64,000 nt of DNA from contig CAVSII010000005.1 in the NCBI GenBank assembly GCA_963727955.1, forward strand, positions 1 to 64,000. Direction: 5' to 3'. Below the pieces are notes generated by a model, which saw only the letters and a list, made by a program, of their open reading frames with translations, did not search any database and was not told the origin of the DNA. Below are positions 46,419 through 57,272 of this stretch, in pieces; the first letter of the stretch is position 1, and each line of letters begins with the position of its first letter. The position numbers and the translations under genes are program-made. This DNA comes from Bog-756 sp963727955. Its GTDB lineage: Bacteria; Actinomycetota; Acidimicrobiia; Acidimicrobiales; RAAP-2.

Positions 46419-47085
46419 CTAGAGCATCAGTATGAGCATGAAGCCCATGCCGATGCACATGACGACATGGCTTGCGTCCTCGAGCCAGGGGGCGGTGATG
46501 AGCGCCTCGACGGCTCCCACCGGCGGTCTCCCCCTCTCGCCGATAGCAGGCGGTGCTGGGGACGTGGCCACGCCGCTGATGGCGTAGACGGGCACGTGCG
46601 TGCCGTGGTGGGAGGCACCCCTGGCCGGTGAGGCCAGGGTGAAGACGGCAGAGGCGAAGAACAGCACCGCCAGGAGGAGGCCCAGACCGGGATCCAGCTT
46701 CGCCGCGGTGGGCGAGGCGGACATCGACATCGACACCGTCGCCCCACTCCCGGCGGCACCCACCGCTGGATGGACTGCAGGCTCCGGGCCACGAACCAGG
46801 TGTCGCGGCGCCGGAGAAGATACGGCCCAGTCCCTCGCCGAGCCACCAGACGCCAACCGACCACACCATGGAGAGGACCAGGGCCGGCTTGCAGGTGCGC
46901 TTCGACACGATGCCGAAGGCGATCAGAAACTGGACGAGGGCGAACGCGGTATTGGTGGCGATCGGTTGGTGGTAGACGATCGAGCCGTTCCAGGTGATGG
47001 TGTGCGCCACCCAATCCGGGTTGCCGCCGGCCGTGCCGTTCGTCCCAGCGGTCGGTGGAAGACCCTCGTCCGGTGGCCGGAACAC
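46419..47085 (-). pseudogene. Membrane gene remnant, frameshifted and C-terminally short (DUF5134-like tail)
   Basis: Coding text appears in two frames. The first contains 'FALVQFLIAFGIVSKR' and 'SMVWSVGVWWLGEGLGRIF', typical of an actinobacterial membrane family with a GEGLG motif. The second, from about 46760, reads 'LDPGLGLLLAVLFFASAVFTL' and ends with 'DASHVVMCIGMGFMLILML' and a stop, matching only the start of the DUF5134 multi-helix domain. The middle of the family is missing. It is either a decayed gene or a deletion plus indel error. It sits between the operators and the BlaI-type gene. Confidence 0.5.
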
Positions 47086-47171
47086 CGGGCTTCACGTCGG
47101 CTATCACCAGGCCCCACTGCCTTCCTTCGTCGGCCTCGGTCTTCATCGCCCGGCCCCAGCCACGGTCATGC

Positions 47172-47207
47172 TACGACAACGTGTCGTACTTACTACCACC
47201 TGTAGTA
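47172..47207. promoter_or_regulatory. Tandem 17-bp dyads, candidate BlaI/CopY-type operators
   Basis: TACGACAACGTGTCGTA at 47172-47188 is a perfect inverted repeat of 7-base arms around 3 bases. TACTACCACCTGTAGTA at 47191-47207 has the same geometry with one arm mismatch. The shared form is TACnAC(A/C)-N3-TGTnGTA, with centres 19 bp apart. BlaI/MecI/CopY proteins bind dyads built on ACA...TGT halves. The site lies in the divergent region between the leftward membrane/BlaI genes and the rightward giant surface protein. Confidence 0.75.
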
Positions 47208-47348
47208 GTTGGGGCGCAACCAGTCGGATCCCGACGCCGGCACGGCGGTGGCCGTGGCAGTGGCACCGGCCGTGGCGGTGCCGCCAATTTCGCTGGGGCC
47301 CGGACCGGATTTCTAAAGGTAACTCCCGGAGCGGTCGATTTGTCACAC

Positions 47349-50300
47349 ATGGCGACAAAAGAATCCCTTACGGCGATGGACCACGACTTCCGTCTGTTCA
47401 GAGCAGGGCGGCGGCGGTTTGCCCTGGTGGCGGCCGTGCTGGCCATCATCTCGGGAGGCCTGGTCATACCGTCCCTGCCCGGTCTGGTGGCACCGGCGGG
47501 GGCCACGGCCTCGACCGTCACCCAGACCTTCGGCTTCAACAGCGACACCCTCCAGAACTTCACCGTCCCCACCGGTGTGACCTCCCTCACCATCACCGCC
47601 ACCGGCGGCTACGGCGGATGGGGCGGCGACGACAGTTCCGGACGTCCGCCGGACGGCGGCTATCTGGGCCAAGTGACCGGCACCATGGCGGTCACTCCCG
47701 GGGACTACCTGACCATCGGCGTCGGGTCCGGTGGCGATGAGCCCATCGACACGGCGTGCACCAAGGGCCTGGATGCGTCGTCGCCGGTGGACGCCAACGA
47801 CGCCCCCGGCGGTATCAACCCACTCACCCAGTACGACGGGGGGATGGGCGGGGCCCCCGGCCCCAACGGCTGCTCCGGCTACGGCGGCTCAGGGGGTGCG
47901 GCCACCGCGGTGGAGGTGGGTAGCTCGGCGACTGCGCCGTCCAGCATCGGCACCGTCGTCGCCGCCGGCGGCGGCGGGAGCGGAGGCTCGGGACAGTACG
48001 CGTTGGTCAGGGGTCAGATCAGCCTGGCCTCCTACGCCCCCCAGTCGTCCCCGACTCCCATCACCTACGGCCTTCCGGCTTTGTGCAGCGGTAGCGGCTG
48101 CACGTCCCACAACACCATCGAGAGCCCCTCGCCCCTGCCCACTGATGCCACCCAGGGCCAACCGGGCATCGCCGTGTTCACCATGTGCGGCGGTTCGCAA
48201 GGTGCGGACACCGCCAATCAGTACTTCAACGCCGATGCGCCGGCTGGTGAGGCCGGATGCGACGGTGGTGGCGGCGCCGGCGGCGGTGGCGGCGCTGCCG
48301 GAGGGGCGGCGGGTGCCGACCAGTTCGGTTCCGGTAGTTCTGACGAGTGGTACGGCCAGGGCGGGAGTCCCGGTGAGAACTCCACCGGGGGGATTGCCGG
48401 ATTGAGCGGAGTCGACCAGTACTACTCAGGCGCTGACAGTGGGGCGCCGTCGGTGTCCAACACCTTCGTCGATCCGGGTTCGACCTACGACGGCTCGGTG
48501 GTCATCACCTATTCGACCGGGATCCCCGGAATTCCGACAGTATCGGGGACAGCCGGTAACCAGAGTGTCGCCCTCCAGTGGACTGCGCCCAGCGCCGGTG
48601 CCGACCCGATCAGCGATTACGTCATCCAGTACTCGAGCAACGGTGGGAGCAGCTGGACCACCGACGACACCGATTCGACCTCGACGTCGGCCACCGTCTC
48701 CGGATTGACCAACGGGACCGGCTACATATTCGAGGTGGAGGCGGTCAATGCCATAGGCGACGGCCCCTTCTCTTCCGCCACCGGCACCCTGACCCCGTCC
48801 GGGCCCCCGGGTTCCCCGGTCATCACGTCGATCGCTCCGGAGGACGGGGCCCTCCAGGTCAACTTCACGCCGCCGTCGTCCAGCGGGACGATCACCGGCT
48901 ATCTCTACCAACTCAACAACATTGGCACCTGGCTCTCGAGCTCGACGACGTCCAGCCCACTGAATATCTCGGGCCTGACTGACGGGACCGCCTATTCGGT
49001 GGAGATCGAAGCGGTCAACGCCATCGGCCCCGGTACGCCCTCCAACTCGTTGACCCAGACCCCGGTGGCACTACCCAGGGCTCCCACCCTGACGTCGGTT
49101 CAGGTCGGTTCGACCACCGTCTCTATCGCCTTCTCCCCCGGTAGTGACGGAGGAAGTGCCATCACCGGATACCGGTACAGCACCAACGGAGGGGGCAACT
49201 GGTCACCTACGTCTACGACCAGTCCCGTGTCGGCGACCGGCCTCAGCGACGGAACCAGCTACAACTTCGAGCTCGAAGCCATCAACGTCAGCGGGAACGG
49301 CGCACCGGCGACGACTTCGTTCACCACCACTGCTCCACCCTCTGCACCGGTCATCACCTCCATCCTTTCGCAGAACCAGGCTCTGGCCGCCACCTTCGCC
49401 GCGCCGGCCAGTGGCGGGTCGCCCATCACCGACTACGACTGGTCCACCGACGGAACCACCTGGTATTCGGAGGACGCCTACGGGACACCGTGCCAGAGCG
49501 GTAACGGTTCGTCGGTCACCTGCGAGATCGCCGCCCTCTCCACCGACGGGACCACGGCCCTGACCAACGGAACCTCCTATCCCATCGAGCTGCGGGCGGT
49601 CAACGCGGTGGGGACCGGTACGGCGTCCGCCTCCCAGTTCGGCACCCCGTACACCACGCCCGGAGCGCCGACCATCACCACCGGCGCAGGCGGCATGGTG
49701 GCGGCCAACCAGTCACTGACCGTCAACTTCAATGCATCGGCCAGCACAGGAGGGTCGGTGATCACCGCCTACCAGTACTCGACCGATGCCGGAGCCACGT
49801 GGCACAACCGGACGGATGGCCAGACGGCCACCGCGACCACCATGACCATCTCGGCCATTTCGGCCGACGGCGTGACCGGGTTGACCGACGGCGACACCTA
49901 CGACGTCGAAATCCGGGCGGTCAATGCGGCCGGCGACGGCCCCGGTTCAGCGGTGGCCACCGGTATTCCGGTCGCCGTTCCCGACCCACCGACCATCACC
50001 ACTGTCATCTCGGAGAACGGATCCCTGGGGGTCAGCTTCACCCCGGGGTCGAACGGTGGTTCAGCCATCACCGCCTACCAGTACTCGATCAACGGGGGAC
50101 CGTGGACGTCGACGGGTTCGTTGTCGTCGACCTTCACCATCGGCAGCCTGACCAACGGCACCAGCTATTCGGTCGAGGTGGAAGCCGACAACGCGGTGGG
50201 AGACTCCACTCCCTCGACGGCCCTGGAGGGGACGCCGGCCACCGTTCCCGGACAGCCGACCATCACCGCCACAACCCGCGGCAACGCCACCATCAGCGTG

Positions 50301-53300
50301 TCGTACGCCGAGGCGTCGACCGGCGGCAGCCCCATCCTCTCCTACCAGTACTCGACGGATGCCGGAGCCACCTGGCAGACCGCCTCGTCGAACGCCGACC
50401 CGATGGTCATCACCACCCTGTCGACCAATGGAACGACCCCGGTGTCGAACGGCATCGAGTATCCGGTGGAGGTCCGGGCGGTCAACGCCGTCGGTGACTC
50501 ACTGTCCTCCACGCCGGTCGAGGCGGAACCGGCCACGGTACCCGGCACACCGACCGTGACATTGACCCCGGGAAACGGCACCATCTCGGTTGCGGCCTCG
50601 ATCGCCAACAACGGGGGATCCTCGGTCACCGAGGTCGACTACTCGTTGGACGGTGCTCCCTTCGTGTCCACCGGTACAACCAGTTCGAACTTTTCCATCA
50701 CCGGTCTGGTCAACGGGACCAGTTACACCGTCTCCGTCCGGGGCGACAACGCCATCGGGGCCGGAACCGCGTCCAATCCGGCCAGCGCAACGCCGTTGAC
50801 GGTGCCGGGGGCGCCGACCGGCGTGCAGGCCACCAGTGACACGGCGTCGGCCGATGCGAGCTGGACGACCCCGGTCTCGAACGGAGGGTCGGTGGTGACC
50901 GGCTACACCGCCACCGCCTTCACCACGTCGGCCGGGACCACCACCGCCGGAACGGCCTGCACGACCACCACGCTGGCCTGCAGTGTCGCTGGCCTGACCA
51001 ACAACACCACCTATTACATCGGTGTGGTCGCCACCAACGCTGCGGGCTCCAGCCTCTCGTCCACCCCGCTCCAGCCGGTGACGCCGATTGCCCGTCCCGC
51101 TGCGCCTTCCCTCACCACTCTCACTCCGAGTGACTCGGTTCTATCGGTTGTCTTCACCGCCGGCTCCGCCGGAGGGGACCCGATCACCTCGTACCAGTAC
51201 TCGTTGAACGCGGGGAGCTCCTGGACCACCGCCAGTGGCACCACATCGCCGATCATCATCGACGGACTGACCGATGGGACCAGCTACACGGTGTACCTCC
51301 GGGCGGTCAGCGCGGCCGGCGTGGGGGCGACCTCCACACCCCTCACCGGCACCCCCTACACCTACCCCGACCCACCGGCGGCGTCGTCGGTGACGGCCAA
51401 CGGTGAGTACGAGAGCGCGGTTGTCGCCTGGACGGCGCCGTCCTGGAACGGTGGAGCACCCATCAGCAACCAGACCGTGGACGGCGTCAGCGACGCCGCC
51501 TACACGGTGACCGCATTCGACGCACCGGTGGCCGGAGACCAGATCACCACCTGCACCACCTCGGGCGCGCTGACCTGCACCCTGACCGGGCTGACCGACG
51601 GGACGACCTACTACATCTCGATTCAGGCGGGCAATGCCGCCGGGCTCAGCGACCGATCCTCCCCCCGGGCGGAAGTCACCCCTTCGGTCGACCCCGGCGC
51701 CGTATCGGCAGTGACCGCGGTAGCCGGCAGCGGCCAGGCCACCGTGTCGTGGACCGCCGGGAGCAGCGGAGAGAGCGCCATCACCAACTACAACGTCTGG
51801 TACTCGTCGGGCGGCAGCTACACCGAGTTCAACCGGGCCGCCTCGACAGCCACCACGGCTACGGTCACCGGGCTGACCAACGGCACCGCCTACACCTTCG
51901 AGGTCTACCCGGTGAACACGCAGGGAACCGGCCCGGTCAGCTCGCCGTCCAATTCCGTGACTCCCGAAGGTCCGTCCATCACCTCCTCGGTCCTGCCCGG
52001 TGGCGAGCAGGGAGTGAGCTACGAGGTGACCCCGAGTGCCACCGGAGGGGCCGGCTCGGACACCTGGTCGGTGACCAACGGCACCGTGCCCACCGGGCTG
52101 ACCCTGTCGCCGGCCACCGGGGAGATCAGCGGCATCCCCACCGCCAGTGGCACCTTCCCCTTCACCCTGGTGGTGACCGACGCTGACAACCAGCAGGCCA
52201 GCCAGGCCGAATCGGTCACCATGGCTACTGATCCGTCCATCACCTCGTCGGCGCTGCCCGACGGTGAGCAGGGCGTGACCTACGACGTGCTATCGAGTGC
52301 CTCGGGCGGTACCGGCTCCTACATCTGGTCGGTGTCCGACGGCAGCCTGCCCACCGGGCTCACCCTGTCGCCCGCCACCGGCGAGATCAGCGGCACCCCC
52401 ACCGCCAGCGGCATCTTCCCCTTCACCCTGGTGGCCACCGACGGCAACAGCCAGCAGGGTACCCAGACCGAGTCGGTCACCATCGCCGCCGATCCGTCCA
52501 TCACCTCGTCGTTGCTGCCCGACGGTGAACAGGGCGTCACCTACGACGTCATCCCGACCGCTTCGGGTGGGACCGGGTCGTACACCTGGTCGGTGTCCGA
52601 CGGCAGCCTGCCCACCGGGCTCACCCTGTCGCCCTCCACCGGCGAGATCAGCGGCACCCCTACCGCCAGCGGCATCTTCCCCTTCACCCTGGTGGCCACC
52701 GACGGCGACGACCAGCAGGTCACCCAGCCCGAGTCGGTGACCATCGCCACCGATCCGTCGATCACCTCGTCGGTCCTGCCCGGTGGCGAAGTAGGTGTGA
52801 ACTATGACGTGACGCCCACTGTGTCCGGCGGTATCGGCTCGTACACCTGGTCGGTGGCCGACGGCTCGCTGCCCACCGGGTTGACCCTGTCGGTCTCGAC
52901 CGGCGAGATCAGCGGCACCCCCACCGCCGGCGGCATCTTCCCCTTCACCCTGGTGGCCACCGACGGCGACGACCAGCAGGTCACCCAGACCGAGTCGGTG
53001 ACCATCGCTACCGATCCCTCCATCATCTCGTCGGTTCTCCCCGGCGGCGAGCAAGGCGTTACCTACGACGTGACACCGGGTGCCTCGGGCGGCACCGGCT
53101 CCTACACCTGGTCGGTGATCGACGGCACCCTGCCCACCGGGCTGACCCTGTCGCCGGCCACCGGCGAGATCGGCGGCACCCCCACCGCCAGTGGCACCTT
53201 CCCCTTCTTCCTGGTGGCCACCGACGGCGCCAACCAGCAGGTCACCCAGACTGAGTCGGTCACTATCGCTGCCGATCCGTCGGTCACCTCATCGGTGCTG

Positions 53301-55590
53301 CCCGGAGGCGAACAGGGCGTGACCTACGACATGACACCCACCGGCTCGGGCGGCACCGGTTCCTTCACCTGGTCGGTGACCGACGGCACCCTGCCCACCG
53401 GGCTCACCCTGTCGGGCTCGACCGGCCAGATCAGCGGCATCCCCACCGCCAGCGGCACCTTCCCCTTCACCCTGGTGGCCACCGACGGCAACAGTGAGCA
53501 GGGTACCCAGACCGAGTCGGTCACCATCGCCGCCGATCCGTCCATCACCTCCCCGGCCCTCCCGGCCGGCGAGGAGGGCGTGACCTACGACGTCACCCCG
53601 ACCGCCTCGGGCGGTACCGGCTCGTACACCTGGTCGGTGACCGACGGCACCCTGCCCACCGGGCTCACCCTGTCCGTCTCGAACGGGGAGATCAGCGGCA
53701 TCCCCACCGCCAGCGGCACCTTCCCCCTCACCCTGGTGGTCACCGACGCCGACGACCAGCAGGTCACCCAGACCGAGTCGGTCACCATCGCCACCGATCC
53801 CTCCTTCACCACCCCGGTGCTGCCGGGCGGGGAGCGGAGTGTGACCTACGACGTCACGCCCACCGCCTCGGGCGGCACAGGCTCCTACACCTGGTCGGTG
53901 ACCGACGGTTCCTTGCCCACCGGGCTTACCTTGTCCGCTCTCGACCGGGGAGATCAGCGGCACCCCCACCGCCAGCGGCACCTTCCCCTTCACCCTGGTG
54001 GCCACCGACAGCGACAGCCAGCAGGTGACCCAGACCGAGTCGGTCGTCATCACCAACGACCCGGCCATCACCTCCTCCGCCCCACTCGACGGCGAGCTGG
54101 GAGTCAGCTATGACATGACCCCGTCAGCGGCCGGGGGCACCGGCTCCTACACCTGGTCGGTGACCGACGGCACCCTGCCCACCGGGCTGACCCTGTCGGG
54201 CTCGACCGGCGAGATCAGCGGGATCGCCACCACCAGCGGCACCTTCCCCTTCACCCTGGTGGTCACCGACAGCGACAGCCAGCAGGGCACCCAGACCGAG
54301 TCGGTGACCATCGCCACCGATCCGTCGATCACCTCCTCGGTCCTCCCCGCCGGCGAGCAGGGCGTCACCTACGACGTTTCCCCTTCAGCCTCGGGTGGGA
54401 CCGGGTCCTACACCTGGTCGGTGAGCGACGGAACCCTGCCCACCGGACTCACCCTGTCCCGCTCGACCGGGGAGATCAGCGGCATCCCCACCGCCGGCGG
54501 CACCTTCTCCTTCACCCTGGTAGCCACCGACGGCGACAACCAGAAGGTCGCCCAGACCGAGTCGGTCACCATCGCTCCCGCTCTGGTCTTCGTCGGCAGC
54601 CAATCCCTGGCCGCCCATGTCGACGTGGCCTTTAGCGACCAGCTGAACGCCCAGGGGGGAACCGGCCCCTATCTGTGGACGGTTTCTTCGGGGTCGTTGC
54701 CCGCCGGCCTCGTCCTCTCCTCCGACGGAACGATCAGCGGGGTCCCCACCGGTGCCGGAACGTCACAGCTGACTGTTTCTGCCACCGATGCTCTGGGCGG
54801 CGTGGCGTCGGCCACAGTGACGGTGGCTGTGACCCCCACCGGCCTCAACTCGAGCGGCATGGCCACCACCCCCAACGGGAAGGGCTACTGGATCACGGCG
54901 GCCAACGGGGCCGTGACCAACTTCGGCAACGCCCGGTCGTACGGATCCCTGGTGGACGACCACCTGAACCGGCCCATTGTGGGCATGGGCTCGACTACCA
55001 ATGGCGGGGGTTACTGGTTGGTGGCTTCGGACGGTGGCGTCTTCGCCTTCGGCAACGCCCGCTTCTACGGATCAGAGGGTGGCCACCGGTTGAACAAGCC
55101 CATCGTGGGCCTCACCCCCACCCCCGACGGGAAGGGCTACTGGCTGGTGGCATCCGATGGTGGAGTGTTCACCTTCGGTGACGCCCACTTCTTCGGCTCG
55201 ACCGGCCACGACCATCTGAACAAGCCGGTGGTGGGTATGGCCGCCACCCCCGACGGGAAGGGCTACTGGCTGGTGGCCGCCGATGGTGGGGTGTTCACCT
55301 TCGGCTCCGCCCGCTTCTACGGCTCCACCGGGGCCATTCGTCTGAACAGGCCCGCCGTGGGCATGGCCGCCACACCGGACGGGAGGGGCTACTGGCTGGT
55401 GGCGTCGGACGGTGGGGTGTTCACCTTCGGCGACGCCCGGTTCCTCGGCTCGGAAGGAGGGCACCAACTGGCCGCCTCGGTCGGAGGAATCAAAGCGTCG
55501 CAGAACGGCCAGGGCTACTGGCTGGTGGCCGCCGACGGTGGGGTGTTCAGCTTCGGGACGGCCGGGTTCATGGGCTCCGATGCCCGATAG
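47349..55590 (+). CDS. Giant exported surface protein: Gly-rich, 12 FN3, 11 Ig-like, 6 GYW repeats; one frameshift
   Basis: About 2,750 residues when joined. ATG 47349 (or 47376) precedes a signal peptide ending near APAGATA. A Gly-rich adhesive-type domain follows ('FTVPTGVTSLTITATGGYGG'). Twelve fibronectin-III-like domains run from about 48520 to 51971, then eleven Ig-like (He_PIG, 'GSLPTGLTLS...TGEISGTPT') domains to about 54837, and six 42-residue GYW repeats to the end. The frame shifts once at about 53938-53941, inside Ig repeat 8; this repeat is 262 instead of 261 bp, so one base is extra. No anchor motif (LPXTG) is seen. Likely an adhesin or matrix protein. Confidence 0.88.
51972..54837 (+). 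repeat. 261-bp (87-residue) Ig-like tandem repeats
   Basis: Repeat starts fall at 51972, 52233, 52494, 52755, 53016, 53277, 53538 and 53799 with an exact 261-bp period, then at 54061 and 54322; the eleventh copy (from about 54583) is divergent. Each copy has 'PSITSS.LPGGEQGVTYDV' and 'TWSV.DGTLPTGLTLS'. The DNA repeats are similar enough to recombine. Confidence 0.95.
54879..55587 (+). repeat. 126-bp (42-residue) GYW repeats at the C-terminus
   Basis: Six units of 'GYWLVASDGGVFTFGDARFYGS', followed by 'G..LN.P.VGMAATPDGK', the last one truncated by the stop. The same unit forms the N-terminal part of the beta-helix protein at 25-27.5 kb. Confidence 0.93.
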
Positions 55591-55670
55591 CGAGGCGCCG
55601 GTGCCGACAGCCGGGTCGGGGAGGCCGTCGCTCGAGTCGATGGGCAACGCCGACCTGTAACGTCGGTCCG

Positions 55671-57131
55671 GTGCCTCTCGTAGCCGGGATCGACTCCTCC
55701 ACCCAGTCGACCAAAGTCCAGTTGCGTGACGTGGACACCGGACGGGTGATCGGCGCCGGGCGATCCGAACACCCCGCCACCTCCCCACCGCGAAGCGAGC
55801 AGCCGCCCCGTCGGTGGTGGGCCGCCCTGGTGGAGGCCATGTCCGCCGCCCTGGGAGAAGCAGCGGAGCACCAGGCCGGGCCTTCCGACGTGAAGGGGTT
55901 GGCCGTGGCCGCACAACAGCACGGCTTGGTCGTCCTCGACAGGGACGAACGGGTGCTGCGCCCGGCCAAGCTCTGGAACGACACCGAGTCTGCTCCCGAC
56001 GCACAGGCGCTGCTCGACCGCCTGCCCGCCCAGGGTTGGGTGGAGGCCACGGGGAGCGTGCCGGTGGCTGCCTTCACCGTGGCCAAACTTGCGTGGCTCC
56101 TTCGTTGCCAGCCCCACACTTTCGCCGGCGCGGCACGGGTGATGCTGCCTCACGATTGGCTGAACTTCCGGCTCACCGGGCGGAGCGTGACGGATCGGGG
56201 CGACGCCTCCGGCACCGGTTACTGGTCGCCCTCCGAGGGCCGCTACCGGTTCGACCTGCTGGGGCTCATCGACCCCGAACGGGATTGGACCGGTTCCCTC
56301 CCTGATGTTCTCGGGCCCTGGGAGCAGGCGGGGGTGCTGACCGGGGCGGCGGCGGCCGAGCTCGGCCTGATGGCCGACACACCCGTAGCGGTGGGGACGG
56401 GTGACAACATGGCGGCAGCCTTGGGAATCGGTCTGGCCGTCGGGGATGTCGCCGTCTCCATCGGAACCTCGGGAACGGTGTTCGCTTCCACCGACCATCC
56501 CACCCACGATCAGACCGGCGCGGTAGCCGGGTTCGCCGATGCGACCGGTCGATTTCTGCCGCTGGTGTGCACCCTCAACGCCTCACTGGTCACCGAGGCC
56601 GTCGGACGACTGTTGGACGTGGACCACAACCAGCTCGATGCCCTCGCCCTTGGCGCACCTGTCGGTTCGGAAGGTTTGGTACTGGTTCCGTACCTGGCCG
56701 GTGAACGGGTGCCCAATCGGCCTCACGCCACCGGCAGCCTCCGCGGCATCCGCTCGGACGTCACCCGAGGATGCCTGGCCCGGTCGGCCTTCGAGGGGGT
56801 GGTGTGCGGTTTGCTCGACGGGCTCGACGCCCTGGGGGCGGCAGGTGTGCCGACCGGGGAGGGACGGTTGGTCCTGGTGGGCGGCGGGGCCCGGTCGGCC
56901 GCTTACCGCCAGGTGGTGGCCACGCTCGCCCGTAGGCCGGTCACCGTGTCCGGTGAGGATGAGATCGTGGCCACCGGAGCCGCCGTCCAGGCCGCCGTGG
57001 TGGTGTCGGACTCGGATGTCGACCAGATCGCTGACCGGTGGGGACTCCGGGCCGGGACGGTGGTCGAACCGGGGCCCGCAACGGACCGGTCCATCGAGGT
57101 CAGGACCCGTTACGCCGCGGCCAGAGGTTGA
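55671..57131 (+). CDS. xylB: Xylulokinase (FGGY family)
   Basis: 486-residue FGGY carbohydrate kinase. 'LVAGIDSSTQSTKV' is the first phosphate loop, 'GTGDNMAAALGIGLA' holds the catalytic Asp, 'SIGTSGTVFA' is phosphate-2 and 'LVLVGGGARSAAYRQV' the adenosine motif. 'AAQQHGLVVLD' is the substrate loop seen in xylulokinases (QMHG-like). It phosphorylates D-xylulose to xylulose-5-phosphate. Starts at GTG. Xylose isomerase follows on the same strand 141 bp on. Confidence 0.9.
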   Translation: MPLVAGIDSSTQSTKVQLRDVDTGRVIGAGRSEHPATSPPRSEQPPRRWWAALVEAMSAALGEAAEHQAGPSDVKGLAVAAQQHGLVVLDRDERVLRPAKLWNDTESAPDAQALLDRLPAQGWVEATGSVPVAAFTVAKLAWLLRCQPHTFAGAARVMLPHDWLNFRLTGRSVTDRGDASGTGYWSPSEGRYRFDLLGLIDPERDWTGSLPDVLGPWEQAGVLTGAAAAELGLMADTPVAVGTGDNMAAALGIGLAVGDVAVSIGTSGTVFASTDHPTHDQTGAVAGFADATGRFLPLVCTLNASLVTEAVGRLLDVDHNQLDALALGAPVGSEGLVLVPYLAGERVPNRPHATGSLRGIRSDVTRGCLARSAFEGVVCGLLDGLDALGAAGVPTGEGRLVLVGGGARSAAYRQVVATLARRPVTVSGEDEIVATGAAVQAAVVVSDSDVDQIADRWGLRAGTVVEPGPATDRSIEVRTRYAAARG

Positions 57132-57173
57132 ACATCCGGGCGGCCGGGGGATGAACATCGGGGCGCCGGGGGA
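57129..57173 (+). repeat. Two 22/23-bp direct repeats after xylB
   Basis: TGAACATC(C/G)GGGCG(G)CCGGGGGA occurs twice in a row; the first copy contains the xylB stop codon. They fill part of the xylB-xylA spacer, about 100 bp upstream of the xylA start. Confidence 0.8.
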
Positions 57174-57272
57174 TAAGGAATGCTGCCTGTCGCCGACCAA
57201 GGTAGGGGTGGGTAGCGTTGGTGGGGAGCTGCTTCGGCACTCGATCCCCCGATGCGATGCAGAGGTGTCGTC

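Noticed and set aside
52290..54071. Long Gly/Asp-rich open frames on the minus strand opposite the Ig-like repeats
   Set aside because: They repeat with the same 261-bp period as the sense gene and only reflect its codon composition; no ribosome sites or recognisable domains.
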